DNA of 43,491 nucleotides, from assembly GCA_937949535.1 (NCBI GenBank), contig CALEDI010000100.1:1-43491 (forward strand). Direction: 5' to 3'. The stretch comes from an uncultured Lewinella sp. Lineage in GTDB: Bacteria; Bacteroidota; Bacteroidia; Chitinophagales; Saprospiraceae. The position numbers were made by a program, and so were the translations under genes. The notes under the pieces were generated by a model that made no database searches, was not told where the DNA came from, and worked only from the letters and a program-made list of their open reading frames with translations. How positions within the stretch are numbered: the stretch's first letter is position 1; each line of letters opens with the position of its first letter. Of the stretch, positions 25,271 to 34,686 are shown one piece after another.

Positions 25271-26242
25271 ATGTATCTAATCACCGGAGCAGCAGGCTTC
25301 ATCGCCAGCGCACTAGTCGCCCACCTCAATGCCGCTGGCATTGATGACTTGATTTTGGTAGACGACTTCCAGTCGTACCCCGCCAAAGCGCCCAACTTGG
25401 CGGGCAAAAAATACCGGCTAAAAATTGAGCGCGACCAACTCTTCGACCGCTGGGACGCCGAGCAGTGGCCCCTCAAAGGCGTCTACCACCTCGGTGCGCG
25501 AACAGACACCGCCGAACCCGACAAAGCGCTCTTCGACCGCCTGAACCTCAACTACTCCAAAGACGTCTGGCGCCGTTGCGCCACCCACCAAGTCCCCCTC
25601 GTATACGCCAGTAGCGGAGCCACCTACGGCCTCGGCGAACACGGCTATAAAGACGACGATGCGCTCGCCGAAACCCTCCAGCCCCTGAACGAATACGGCC
25701 GCAGCAAAAACGACTTCGACCGCTGGGTGCTCACCCAAAAAGACACCCCGCCGAACTACTACGGACTGAAGTTCTTCAACGTCTACGGCCCCAACGAAAA
25801 CCACAAAGGCCGCATGGCGAGCGTGATCTGGCATACCTTCAACCAAGTACAAAAAACAGGCGCGATGAAACTCTTCCGCAGCCACAACCCAGACTACGCA
25901 GACGGACACCAACGCCGAGATTTCATCTACGTCAAAGACCTCGTTGCCGTCAACCACTGGCTCATGCACAAGCTGCCCAAACCCAACGGGCTCTACAACC
26001 TCGGTACCGGACAAAGCCGAACATTCCTCGACCTCGCTACCGCTACCTTCGTCTCGATGGGCAGAACCCCAGACATCTCCTTTGTCGATACTCCCGCCGA
26101 TATTCGGGACAAATACCAGTACTTTACCGAAGCAGAAATGGGCAAACTCCGTGCCGCAGGCTACGACAAACCCTTCCATTCCCTCGAAAACGGCGTGGAG
26201 GATTATGTAAAAAACTACCTATTGTCAGAGAAAATCTGGTGA
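25271..26242 (+). CDS. hldD: ADP-L-glycero-D-manno-heptose 6-epimerase-like
   Basis: 323 residues from the ATG at 25271, which starts MYLITGAAGFIAS with the Rossmann glycine motif. The short-chain dehydrogenase signature is complete: YASSGATYG, then Tyr142-x3-Lys146 (YGRSK). FFNVYGPNENHKGRMASV, with the second base Lys179, is characteristic of HldD. The enzyme inverts C6 of ADP-heptose for lipopolysaccharide inner core synthesis, using bound NADP. A longer open frame upstream runs through repeats and is not coding. No other heptose gene adjoins it. Confidence 0.87.
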   Translation: MYLITGAAGFIASALVAHLNAAGIDDLILVDDFQSYPAKAPNLAGKKYRLKIERDQLFDRWDAEQWPLKGVYHLGARTDTAEPDKALFDRLNLNYSKDVWRRCATHQVPLVYASSGATYGLGEHGYKDDDALAETLQPLNEYGRSKNDFDRWVLTQKDTPPNYYGLKFFNVYGPNENHKGRMASVIWHTFNQVQKTGAMKLFRSHNPDYADGHQRRDFIYVKDLVAVNHWLMHKLPKPNGLYNLGTGQSRTFLDLATATFVSMGRTPDISFVDTPADIRDKYQYFTEAEMGKLRAAGYDKPFHSLENGVEDYVKNYLLSEKIW

Positions 26243-26272
26243 CGGAGTATAGCTAACCACGCTTCCCTTTGT

Positions 26273-26280
26273 TACCTTCG
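26273..26280 (+). promoter_or_regulatory. -7 box of fbp
   Basis: TACCTTCG, 7 of 8 to TAnnTTTG, 42 nt before the ATG at 26323. Confidence 0.5.
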
Positions 26281-26322
26281 TTATGCTTGGGGTAAGAAGC
26301 TCCGGGTCTGGCAGAAAACCGA

Positions 26323-27330
26323 ATGACTATGAAAGCTAACCGCACCTTAACCCTCGGCGAATTCTTGATCGACCGACCCGAAGAGTTTGAATACGACAAT
26401 GCCGAACTCGGCCAACTCCTCAACGCCATTCGCCTTGCGGGCAAAGTTGTGAGCCACGAAATCCGGAAAGCCGGGCTGGTAGACATCACCGGTACCATCG
26501 GCACCACCAATGTGCAGGGCGAAGAGCAGAAAAAGCTCGACATCTTCGCCAACGAAGCCTTCATCAATACCCTCACGAACCGAGACATCGTTTGCGGCAT
26601 CGTTTCCGAAGAAAACGACGAGATGATCGCCATCTCCGGCAACGACAACCGCAACCGCAACAAATACGTCGTAGTGATGGACCCGCTAGACGGCAGCTCC
26701 AACATCGATGTCAACATCACCGTCGGGACGATTTTTGGCATCTACCGCCGCGTTTCTCCCGTCGGAACGCCGGTGACGGTCGAGGATTTCCTCCAGCCCG
26801 GCAACCTGCAAGTAGCCGCTGGTTTCATCGCCTACGGCACGTCTACCATGATGGTCTACACCACCGGCAACGGCGTGAACGGCTTCACCCTCAACCCCGC
26901 CATCGGGACGTACTACCTCTCGCACCCCAACATCAAGGTGCCGGAGCAAGGCAATATGTACAGCGTCAATGAAGGCGGCTACGTCCACTTTCCTCCGGGC
27001 GTGAAAGAGTACATCAAATACTGCCAACGGGAAGAGGAAGACCGCCCCTACACCGGCCGCTACGTTGGCAGCATGGTCGCTGATGTCTGGCGGACCATCC
27101 TACTTGGGGGCATCTATTTCTACCCGCCCAGCACCGGTAAGCCCGACGGCAAATTGCGCCTCCTCTATGAGTGCAATCCCCTAGCTTTCCTACTCGAACA
27201 GGCCGGAGGCATGGCCACCGATGGCCGCCGCCGTATCCTAGACATCAAACCTACCGACATCCACCAGCGGATGCCGTTTTTTGGGGGGAGTAAGGATATG
27301 GTGACGAATGCTATGACCTTTATGAAGTAG
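26323..27330 (+). CDS. fbp: Class I fructose-1,6-bisphosphatase
   Basis: 335 residues, the usual length. The metal site [10 protein letters not shown] (Asp120, Asp123) and the acidic SEEND (Glu97, Glu98) are intact. [21 protein letters not shown] and [16 protein letters not shown] are signature segments of class I enzymes. It removes the 1-phosphate of fructose-1,6-bisphosphate in gluconeogenesis, which fits with pyruvate carboxylase encoded further along. The start could also be the Met at position 3. It has its own -7 box and is probably monocistronic. Confidence 0.96.
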   Translation: MTMKANRTLTLGEFLIDRPEEFEYDNAELGQLLNAIRLAGKVVSHEIRKAGLVDITGTIGTTNVQGEEQKKLDIFANEAFINTLTNRDIVCGIVSEENDEMIAISGNDNRNRNKYVVVMDPLDGSSNIDVNITVGTIFGIYRRVSPVGTPVTVEDFLQPGNLQVAAGFIAYGTSTMMVYTTGNGVNGFTLNPAIGTYYLSHPNIKVPEQGNMYSVNEGGYVHFPPGVKEYIKYCQREEEDRPYTGRYVGSMVADVWRTILLGGIYFYPPSTGKPDGKLRLLYECNPLAFLLEQAGGMATDGRRRILDIKPTDIHQRMPFFGGSKDMVTNAMTFMK

Positions 27331-27400
27331 TGTTTGGCCCCTTTCCGGGGCCTAATATCCTCTAACGCCTTGAGAATTGCCCTGAAAGGATACCATATCT

Positions 27401-27445
27401 CGCGATGGGTTGAACGAGGCCGAAGGCCGAGTTCAGCCCATCGCG
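27401..27445. repeat. Long hairpin between fbp and amidohydrolase
   Basis: 15-bp stem with one G-T wobble (CGCGATGGGTTGAAC with 27431-27445) and a loop that itself folds as GGCC-GAA-GGCC. No T tract follows. Confidence 0.75.
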
Positions 27446-27492
27446 CCGTGTCGCATCGCACCGAATAACCATCTCTCGATTACCCGCCCCCC

Positions 27493-28680
27493 ATGCCCGA
27501 TCTAAAAAAACGAATCACCGAAGCCGCAAAGTCCGGCCTGGCGAAATCCGTAGCGCGCCGCCGCCACCTGCACGCGAACCCCGAACTCAGCTTCGCGGAG
27601 CACGAAACACAACGGTACATCGCAGGCCAGCTCGATGAGCTGGGCATCCCGTACCGCGAAGTAGCCGATACGGGGCTGGTGGCCGAAATCCGAGGCGGGC
27701 GGGGAACTGGCCCGACGGTCGCCCTGCGGGCCGACATCGACGCGCTGCCCATCACGGAGGCCAACGACGTGCCCTACCGCTCCCGCAACGTGGGCGTGAT
27801 GCACGCCTGCGGCCACGACGTACACACCAGCAGCCTGCTCGGTACAGCAGAAATTCTGATGGGCGTGCAAGACCATTTCTCGGGCTCCGTCCGGCTGCTA
27901 TTTCAGCCGGGGGAGGAGAAGCTCCCCGGCGGGGCAACGCTGATGATCCGCGACGGGGCGTTGAAAAACCCGGTGCCGGAGGCCATCTTCGGTCAGCACG
28001 TTCACCCGCCGCTGGAAGCGGGGAAGGTCGGCTTTCGTCCCGGCATCTACATGGCCAGCACCGACGAGTTGTACCTGACGGTGCGGGGTAGGGGAGGCCA
28101 CGGCGCGATGCCGCACAACGCCATCGACCCCATCGTAGTGACGGCCCACCTCGTGACCGCTATCCAACAACTCATCAGCCGCAACACCGACCCGACGCTG
28201 CCGGCCGTCATCACCTTCGGCCACATCGCCTCCGATGGTGGCGCAACGAACGTCATCCCCAACGCCGTCAGTCTGAAAGGCACGATGCGCACCCTCAACG
28301 AAGCTTGGCGCAGAGAGCTTCACCTCCGCCTAGACCAACTCGTTACCGGCATGGCGGCCAGCATGGGGGCTACCGCCGAACTGACCATCGCCAACGGCTA
28401 CCCCTTCCTGAAAAACGACGAAGCCCTCACCCGCCGCGCCTTCGGGCAGGCTCGCCATTTCCTTGGCGAAGACCGCGTAGTAGAGCTCCCCATCCGAATG
28501 ACGGGCGAAGATTTCGCCTTCTACACCCACCACCTACCGGCCTGCTTTTACCGCCTCGGCGTTGGCAGTGCGGCGCTGGGCGCGGAGCGCCCGGTGCATA
28601 CCGATACTTTCGATGTGGATGAGAAGTGCTTGGAGACTGGTAGTGGGTTGATGGCTTGGTTGGCTGTAGGAGGGGAGTAA
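27493..28680 (+). CDS. M20D-family metallo-amidohydrolase
   Basis: 395 residues. The two-zinc site of the M20D group is present: HACGHDVH (Cys106, His108), QPGEE (Glu141, Glu142), GQHVH (His169, His171) and a late TGEDFAFY. RRHLHANPELSFAE and RADIDALPI are family hallmarks, and the lid domain carries GRGGHGAMPH. Members hydrolyse N-acyl amino acids, hippurate or similar amides; the substrate here cannot be told. No signal peptide is seen, so it is cytoplasmic. A degenerate 17-bp word starts 6 nt after the stop. Confidence 0.9.
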   Translation: MPDLKKRITEAAKSGLAKSVARRRHLHANPELSFAEHETQRYIAGQLDELGIPYREVADTGLVAEIRGGRGTGPTVALRADIDALPITEANDVPYRSRNVGVMHACGHDVHTSSLLGTAEILMGVQDHFSGSVRLLFQPGEEKLPGGATLMIRDGALKNPVPEAIFGQHVHPPLEAGKVGFRPGIYMASTDELYLTVRGRGGHGAMPHNAIDPIVVTAHLVTAIQQLISRNTDPTLPAVITFGHIASDGGATNVIPNAVSLKGTMRTLNEAWRRELHLRLDQLVTGMAASMGATAELTIANGYPFLKNDEALTRRAFGQARHFLGEDRVVELPIRMTGEDFAFYTHHLPACFYRLGVGSAALGAERPVHTDTFDVDEKCLETGSGLMAWLAVGGE

Positions 28681-28685
28681 GGGGG

Positions 28686-28702
28686 GCGGGGACGCTGGTG
28701 CT
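28686..28702 (+). repeat. Degenerate 17-bp word after a stop codon
   Basis: 13 of 17 bases, overlapping the 16-bp sequence shared exactly with 17382-17397. Confidence 0.55.
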
Positions 28703-28955
28703 GGGGGAGGTTTTGGGCTTGGGGACCTTTGGAAGGACAAATCTTTGAAAAAAAACTGGAAAATGGGTACCTTTTGGCTTTGGCGACCACTTTTGACAAA
28801 GGAAAGCCATATTTGCCATTATAAGAAAGGGCCTCGAACCAAGTATGTCTATCGTGACTTATTTTGTTTCTTGTTGATGTTTCGGGGCCGTACTAATATT
28901 GGTGGGTGTTAGTAGCGTATTCACCCACCACAAAAGACTCCTTAAAACCACATCA

Positions 28956-29264
28956 ATGAAAGAAGCTACGAAAAACGCAAACCTGTCATTGCAAGTTGTG
29001 CCTATCAATGAGCAGAACGCTTATCCGATTATTGACGAAGCCATTAGGGTTATTCAGGAATCGGGTACTCATTATGTCGTTCAGCCGTTTTCGACAATAA
29101 TGCAGGGTGAGTTGTCTCGGCTACTAGAAGTTGTGTTGGAGGCTAAAGATGCAGCATTAGATGCAGGAGCGAACGAATTGATCTTGAATATTCAAATACA
29201 TTTGAAAAAAGATTCCAGTGTGTCTTTTGGCGAGAAAACGGATAAGTTCTCTGATGAAAACTAA
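28956..29264 (+). CDS. Thiamine-binding / MTH1187-like protein
   Basis: 102 residues from the ATG at 28956; an upstream open stretch adds a sequence (VFTHHKRLLK) not typical of the family. ANLSLQVVPINEQNAYPIIDEAIRVI, then YVVQPFSTIMQGELSRLLEVV, matches the small ferredoxin-like DUF77/MTH1187 proteins, which assemble as tetramers and in some cases bind thiamine. The gene and its flanks (about 28740-29330) are clearly more AT-rich than neighbouring genes, suggesting acquisition by transfer. No thiamine gene or riboswitch is nearby. Confidence 0.75.
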   Translation: MKEATKNANLSLQVVPINEQNAYPIIDEAIRVIQESGTHYVVQPFSTIMQGELSRLLEVVLEAKDAALDAGANELILNIQIHLKKDSSVSFGEKTDKFSDEN

Positions 29265-29465
29265 CAATATGAACCAGCGCTAAAAATCTATGATGAGAAC
29301 AAGCACTACTGCTTCAACAGGTAAGGCTTAGAGAGCTGAAAATACTTAGTCGCAACCCCATAACCCTCTGTACTATTTGGCCTGAAGTCGTTCTTCTTGC
29401 TTTGCCCTACGGAGCGAGGCCGTTCTGTGGTGGAAATATCCGACGACCTCACAAAGCCTTTAACT

Positions 29466-29473
29466 TACCTTTG
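29466..29473 (+). promoter_or_regulatory. -7 box of helical-repeat gene
   Basis: TACCTTTG, a full match, about 120 nt before the ATG at 29595; the leader contains the 21-bp repeat. Confidence 0.6.
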
Positions 29474-29543
29474 CCCAAGACATAAGTCTTAGTAGGAGAC
29501 GTTGTACTACTCCTTGAGCTAAGCATGCGGGTACCCTTACACG

Positions 29544-29564
29544 GCACCTGCGCGCCGTCGCCCT
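29544..29564. repeat. 21-bp repeat shared with 6257-6277
   Basis: Begins GCACCTGCGC, and 20 of 21 bases match the copy near 6.3 kb. It lies 30 nt before the start codon at 29595. Confidence 0.8.
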
Positions 29565-29594
29565 CTTTCTTGTTTTCCCCTTTTACTTTCTACG

Positions 29595-31088
29595 ATGCGT
29601 TATTTCCAATTGTTACTACTCTTGATTTTTGCGGTAAGCCTTCAGGCCGACGTGCTCAGCAGCCGTCTGCGCCTGCTGCTGCCGGGGGATGACGCCCCGA
29701 CGGTGAACGAGCGGCAATACCTCTACCAGCGGGTAAGCCTATTGTTTAATGCGTTGGACGAGGCCAAGGTGGGGCGAAAATCGGTAAAAAAGAAAATCAA
29801 AAAAATCAATGCTCGCCTGAAAAGCGACTACCTGCGCACCTACGCCCCAGACGCGCGCCTAGCGGATGCCTTCCGAACCGGCCGCTACAACGACGCAACT
29901 GCGGCCCTACTGACCGCCCTGGTCTTCGAGGAGTTTGAAGTAGACTACTACGCCTACGTAAACCACTGGGAAGTCTACCTGATTGCGGACCCCGACCGCC
30001 GCGCCGCCGAAGTATACCAGCCCGGCCACCAGAAACACAAAGCCGAAGCGGAAGCCACCTTCCGCAGCAACTACCTAGAGTTGCTGCGCGCCACCCTGCT
30101 GGAAGACCTCCCGAGCATGGGCGAAAGCGAGGTGAACAAACTCTTCGAGCGCTACTACTACGCCCCCAGCAAAAAGCTGACCTTCGGCCAGCTAACCGCT
30201 TTTATGCAGTTTCGCCGCGCCCAGTCGGCGTACCGCGCAAAAGACTACCCCCTAACGGTAGAACTGCTAGAAACGGCGCTTTCCAAAGAAGACCGCCCCG
30301 CCTTCTTGGTGCTCCGCAAGGCCGCCGAACTGCAGATCAAGGCCATCAACCGCCCTGAGGTGGAAGGCGACATCCCGACGCTTTTCCGACAGTGGGCCGA
30401 AGCCCCCGACAACCAATACCTCCCCGCCGCCCTGCTGCAACACTTTGACGAGCAGCAACGCTTACTGATCGCCGACGGCCGAATTGGGAAAGCCGCAGAC
30501 CTTTTGTCTGACTACCTCAGCCGCGCACCTTCGGGCAAAACCACTTGGGCAGAGGAAATGAGCCTCCTCCAGAAATACCGCTTGCTGAACCACCACTTTC
30601 TTCAGGGAGACATTAGCAAGGCCCGTCGGCTAGCAGAGGGCCTCTACGCCAACAGCCCAGAAGACGAAAGGGTGAAGTACCTCCTCGGCGAAATCATCAT
30701 CGACCAGCTGCGGCGCAGCCGCGCCACCGGGCAGGCCTTCACCGATGCCGTAGAAACGGCAGCCAATGACTACCCCTTCATCCGCCAGCAGACGCGCTTC
30801 GCAGACCTATTGTTGCGAGAACTCGCCTGGAAAGTCCGCGATGTCTTCGCCGAAGACGACGGCCCCAGAGGAGAAGATGCTCTCCAAGATTTCCGCGACG
30901 CACTAGTCGATATCCCCATCAACGAGAACAGCAACATCTGGACCCTCACCGCCTTCATCGCGGCCTCCAACTATTACTTCCGGGAACAGGATTACGGCCG
31001 CGCCCGCTTCTACGTAGACGAAGGCCTGAAGTACAACAGCAACGACGAATATTTGCTGCACCGAAGAACATTGCTGGCGCGGTATTGA
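29595..31088 (+). CDS. Secreted TPR-like helical repeat protein
   Basis: 497 residues with a signal peptide (MRYFQLLLLLIFAVSLQA). The rest is helical with Ala/Leu/Tyr spacing typical of tetratricopeptide-like repeats: FRRAQSAYRAKDYPLTVELLETAL around 210-235, and YYFREQDYGRARFYVDEGLKYN near the C-terminus. It is likely periplasmic and acts as a scaffold. No close family is recognised, and its partner is unknown. A protease gene of the CPBP type follows after 68 bp and may be co-transcribed. Confidence 0.78.
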   Translation: MRYFQLLLLLIFAVSLQADVLSSRLRLLLPGDDAPTVNERQYLYQRVSLLFNALDEAKVGRKSVKKKIKKINARLKSDYLRTYAPDARLADAFRTGRYNDATAALLTALVFEEFEVDYYAYVNHWEVYLIADPDRRAAEVYQPGHQKHKAEAEATFRSNYLELLRATLLEDLPSMGESEVNKLFERYYYAPSKKLTFGQLTAFMQFRRAQSAYRAKDYPLTVELLETALSKEDRPAFLVLRKAAELQIKAINRPEVEGDIPTLFRQWAEAPDNQYLPAALLQHFDEQQRLLIADGRIGKAADLLSDYLSRAPSGKTTWAEEMSLLQKYRLLNHHFLQGDISKARRLAEGLYANSPEDERVKYLLGEIIIDQLRRSRATGQAFTDAVETAANDYPFIRQQTRFADLLLRELAWKVRDVFAEDDGPRGEDALQDFRDALVDIPINENSNIWTLTAFIAASNYYFREQDYGRARFYVDEGLKYNSNDEYLLHRRTLLARY

Positions 31089-31156
31089 TGCTGCCTAAAT
31101 GCTTTGGATCATCCAAGAAACACTTTTCCTTTTTACTCCTTTAGCTTTTTCTCACC

Positions 31157-31867
31157 TTGCCCCTAGCTACTCACATACTCTTCGCTCTACTTGGCATCGT
31201 ATTGCCGGTATTCCTGTTGGTTACAGGAAACAAGCGGCGGAAGGCCCCTCCCATCCGCTGGACGGAGCAAATGAAGATTGGCCTTTACTACAGCAACGGC
31301 CTGTTGCTGTATGGTATGGCGGCGGCGGTAATCCTGACTTGGTGGCTGACGGGCCGTCCGTTGACCGAGATTGGTCTGGGTTGGGGCAACGTACCGTATG
31401 ACCTGACGGCGGCCCTGCTGCTTGCTGGCTTCCTCCTGCTCTACCTCCTTGATCTCTACCACGAGGCCGGTAGCGAAGAGCACCAGGAAGAAACCCGACG
31501 GGAGTTTACCAAGCTTGGCTTTTTGCCCGTAAACGCTACCCAATTTTTGCACTTTCTGTTCTTGGCCGTGGCGGCTGGGGTGGGGGAGGAGATTGTTTAC
31601 CGTGGCTTCATGGTTACGTACCTGACCGAATTGTTGGGGAGCAGCGGTTGGTGGCTGGCGATCGTTCTGTTGGTACCCGCCCTCGCTTTCGGCGTGGGCC
31701 ATATTTACCAAGGCTGGAAGGCAGTAGGGAAGATCATCGTGATGGCGGTGCTTTTCGGCTTCTTCTACCTCCGCACCAATACCTTGTGGCCCCTGATGCT
31801 GATCCATACCGCAGTGGATGTTTTGGGTGGCTTGCTTAGCTGGTATTTGTTGGGGCGGGAGGAGTGA
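31157..31867 (+). CDS. CPBP-family intramembrane metalloprotease
   Basis: 236 residues with about six to eight membrane helices. The Rce1/CaaX-type motifs are present: GEEIVYRGF (Glu144, Glu145, Arg149), FGVGHIYQG (His182) and LMLIHTAVD (His217). Such enzymes cleave or process membrane-associated peptides, and in bacteria often act in bacteriocin self-immunity or maturation; the substrate is unknown here. The start is a TTG at 31157, chosen because it keeps the first membrane helix. The next ATG (31270) would remove it. Confidence 0.85.
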   Translation: MPLATHILFALLGIVLPVFLLVTGNKRRKAPPIRWTEQMKIGLYYSNGLLLYGMAAAVILTWWLTGRPLTEIGLGWGNVPYDLTAALLLAGFLLLYLLDLYHEAGSEEHQEETRREFTKLGFLPVNATQFLHFLFLAVAAGVGEEIVYRGFMVTYLTELLGSSGWWLAIVLLVPALAFGVGHIYQGWKAVGKIIVMAVLFGFFYLRTNTLWPLMLIHTAVDVLGGLLSWYLLGREE

Positions 31868-31880
31868 TAGGGGAGCTGTT

Positions 31881-31933
31881 AGTAATCAGCATTCAGGGTT
31901 CAGCCTACCACTATTGTACATACACCTGAATCC
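31881..31933 (+). repeat. Dispersed palindromic repeat, copy D
   Basis: TTCAGCCTACCACTATTGTAC followed by ACCTGAAT: a diverged copy of the family, immediately before a heptamer array. Confidence 0.65.
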
Positions 31934-31975
31934 TGTAACTTGCAACCTGCAACCTGCAACTTGAACCCTGCAACC
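31934..31975 (+). repeat. Heptamer array abutting a start codon
   Basis: Six 7-bp units (TGTAACT, TGCAACC x2, TGCAACT, TGAACCC, TGCAACC) end at the base before the ATG at 31976. Relative to the gene, orientation and order are nearly the same as at the NadR-like start. Confidence 0.88.
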
Positions 31976-34324
31976 ATGCCCTTACGCACCCTGCTCATTT
32001 GCTGTCTCCTTCATTTGTCTCACCTGCTCTCGGCCCAGCCAGAACCTTGCGGAGACCCACTAGCAATGACGTCTTTCTGCGTAGATGCCTGTGTGATCTG
32101 CGACATCGACGGTTTTACTGGGCGCAACGACCTGACGATCCGTGGCCAGTCGGTCGGTAATTTCTGTACCACCTTCAACCACAACATGTCGTTCATCGCC
32201 TTCATTGCAGGAACCGAAGACCTGAGTATTGATGTAGAGGTGAGCAACTGTAACTCAGGAACCGTTCTTGGGCTAGAGATCGGGATATTTGAAAGCTTTG
32301 ACTGCGAGACCTTCGTCCCGATCTCCGACTGTGATACCGACGTGCGCCCCAATACCACCGTCCGGTTTTCCAATAATGTACCCATGGTTGTTGGCCAGCA
32401 CTACTACCTGATGATGGATGGCTCCAACGGAGACATTTGTGACTGGACTTTTGAGGTTGTAGAAGGCTCTACCGCCGTTGGCGTACTGACTACCTCGGGC
32501 GTAGTGTCTGGAATTGAAGAGACCTGCCCCGGCCTGCCCACCCGCTTTGTGACGATGGGAACCGAGGTTGGCGCGGCCCTATTCCGTTGGAGCATCGACG
32601 GAACGCTTGCGGCAACGACCAACACTGCGGCGGCAGACCTAACTTTCCCCGCTGATGGCAGCTACGAGGTCTGCGTCACGGCGGGCAATGTTTGCGATGA
32701 GGCTCCGCCGAGCTGTACCAACGTCAATGTCCGAACGGTTGGCGCGCTCGTCCTCGACACCTTCATCTGCCGAGACGATGTATTACTCGTTGCGGATACG
32801 ATGCTCACTACGCCGGGAGACTTCGACTTTACCGTCACCTTACCCAATGGCTGTGACAGTTTGATTGCTGTAAGCTTGGCAGTGTTGGACCAAGCGCAGG
32901 AGTTTGTGGATGTGAACCTCTGCGTTGGGGAAGAATTCTTCATCGGTACAACGCCGTATGCCACCACCGGCGTATTTGTTGATACGATCCTGACGGCCTC
33001 GGCTTGCGACAGCATCGTTACCCTCGATCTATTTATGATCGAATGCGAAATCCGAGGTACTACCGACTTTGTACAGCCAGAGTGCCGGGGCGAAGCCAAC
33101 GGCCAGCTCATCTTCTCAGTCGAGAACGGAACCCCGCCTTTTACCTATGATTGGGCGAACATCTTGGACGAAAGCATCGGCGGGACAGGCTCGACGGTAT
33201 TGCTCAGCAACAACATCATCGCCGGCGTTCCGGCGGGGCGTTACGAGATCAATGTGCGCGACAATTTTGGTAACGACGTAGTCTTCTTTCAGGAAGTAAC
33301 CGAGCCGAGTGCGCTATTGGCTACTGCTACCCCCGCAGATATTGACGGCTTTAACCTGAGTTGTTTTGGGGGCAATGATGGTAGGGTTGCGGCCTTGGGC
33401 GAAGGCGGCGTTGCGCCCTACGACTTTGCTTGGAGCGATGCGCAAACCGGCCCGCTGGCCAGTGCTTTGGCGGCAGGCGTTTACACCGTCAGCATCACCG
33501 ATGCGAACGGTTGCGTACGAACGGCTACGGCGAATGTTTTGCCGCCGCCGGTACTTGCGCCCAACTTCGTTTTTACCGACCCGAACTGCGATGGTTTGGA
33601 AACGGGTATCGTTGAAGTTGCTGCGATTGAGGGCGGAGCGGCCCCTTACTTGATCTCCCTCAACGGCGGCCCGTTTGATACCCTCCGGCGGCTAACGGAA
33701 CTGAGCGAAGGACCGTATGACCTCATGGTTCGAGACGACAACGGTTGCCTCGCCGACAGTTCTGGAATGCTGACTGCGCCAGATATCCCCGTCATCTTCC
33801 CTTGGGGAGAGGTCGTCACCCAGCTTGGCTGCGAAGTGGTGATCCCGACGCGGATCAACAACATTTCGGGAGCGCAAGTAAGCTGGCTAGACCCCACCGA
33901 AACCCTTGATTGCGACACCTGTTTGACGCCGACGGCCCTGCCGCTAGACGAGACGCAGTACGTGCTCACGGTCACCTCCGCAGATGGGTGCGCCACCACC
34001 GATTCCCTGACCGTGCGAGTGGAGAAATACCGAAATGTATACCAACCAACGGCCTTCTCGCCCAACGATGACGGGGTGAACGACGAGTTTGTATTGGGGC
34101 TCGGCAAAGCAGCAATAAGTCTGCGCTCATTGCGCATTTACGACCGCTGGGGCGGGCTGGCCTACGAAGGTACTGACTTGGTACCCAACGAACCCGGCTC
34201 AGGTTGGGACGGCGAAATAGATGGCGAACCTGCGCCTATCGGCCATTTCGTTTGGGTCGCCGAAATCGTTTACTTAGACGGTTTTGAGCTTACGCTGCGG
34301 GGTGGGGTGATGCTGCTGAAATGA
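31976..34324 (+). CDS. T9SS type B sorted surface protein with SprB repeats
   Basis: 782 residues from the ATG at 31976, opening a signal peptide (MPLRTLLICCLLHLSHLLSAQ). An upstream in-frame ATG lies in the heptamer array. The N-terminal ~200 residues are Cys-rich (CGDPLAMTSFCVDACVICDIDG) and resemble the Cys-rich start of many Saprospiria adhesins. Three SprB-like repeats follow (about 365-600: GEANGQLIFSVENGTPPFTY, GGNDGRVAALGEGGVAPYDF, EVAAIEGGAAPYLIS). The CHU_C sorting domain runs from about 689 (YQPTAFSPNDDGVNDEFV, then IYDRWGGLAYEG, ending GGVMLLK). It is secreted by T9SS and probably serves adhesion or gliding. Confidence 0.92.
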   Translation: MPLRTLLICCLLHLSHLLSAQPEPCGDPLAMTSFCVDACVICDIDGFTGRNDLTIRGQSVGNFCTTFNHNMSFIAFIAGTEDLSIDVEVSNCNSGTVLGLEIGIFESFDCETFVPISDCDTDVRPNTTVRFSNNVPMVVGQHYYLMMDGSNGDICDWTFEVVEGSTAVGVLTTSGVVSGIEETCPGLPTRFVTMGTEVGAALFRWSIDGTLAATTNTAAADLTFPADGSYEVCVTAGNVCDEAPPSCTNVNVRTVGALVLDTFICRDDVLLVADTMLTTPGDFDFTVTLPNGCDSLIAVSLAVLDQAQEFVDVNLCVGEEFFIGTTPYATTGVFVDTILTASACDSIVTLDLFMIECEIRGTTDFVQPECRGEANGQLIFSVENGTPPFTYDWANILDESIGGTGSTVLLSNNIIAGVPAGRYEINVRDNFGNDVVFFQEVTEPSALLATATPADIDGFNLSCFGGNDGRVAALGEGGVAPYDFAWSDAQTGPLASALAAGVYTVSITDANGCVRTATANVLPPPVLAPNFVFTDPNCDGLETGIVEVAAIEGGAAPYLISLNGGPFDTLRRLTELSEGPYDLMVRDDNGCLADSSGMLTAPDIPVIFPWGEVVTQLGCEVVIPTRINNISGAQVSWLDPTETLDCDTCLTPTALPLDETQYVLTVTSADGCATTDSLTVRVEKYRNVYQPTAFSPNDDGVNDEFVLGLGKAAISLRSLRIYDRWGGLAYEGTDLVPNEPGSGWDGEIDGEPAPIGHFVWVAEIVYLDGFELTLRGGVMLLK

Positions 34325-34334
34325 TGTTTTTTGG

Positions 34335-34351
34335 GCGCGGACGCAGGTGCA
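34335..34351 (+). repeat. 17-bp word, 16 of 17 (left end of element)
   Basis: GCGCGGACGCAGGTGCA, one change in the central base; 10 nt after a stop codon. Confidence 0.85.
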
Positions 34352-34686
34352 AGGCCGGTTGGTTGCTCGGCCTTCAGGCCGTGAAGGTTCGCTTCAGCTT
34401 TAGCTGAAGCAATTAGTTTTACCCATGCGAGATACAGAAGAAACTCATTTTAGTTTTTTGTTCTGGTGATACTACGTTTCAGTGTGGAAAGTAAAGGGAG
34501 GGTAATTCAGATTTTCGCTTTTATCCCCTCTAACTCTCCGAAGGGGAGGACCCAAAGCGACAACCTGAATTACACCCAAGTAAAGTGCTCAGCATGAAAA
34601 ACACTGCCAGTAACCCATTCGATGAAAGGCTCGGCCTAAAGGCCGACAAACCTTCACGGCCTGAAGACCGGGCAACCAACCAACAT

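Larger units (their letters stand above)
29265..29594. other. Intergenic region, possible decayed coding end
   Basis: About 330 bp without a gene. Directly after the previous stop, the same frame would continue as YEPALKIYDENKHYCFNR before another stop, perhaps a remnant. A -7 box at 29466 and the 21-bp repeat at 29544 precede the next gene. Confidence 0.5.
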
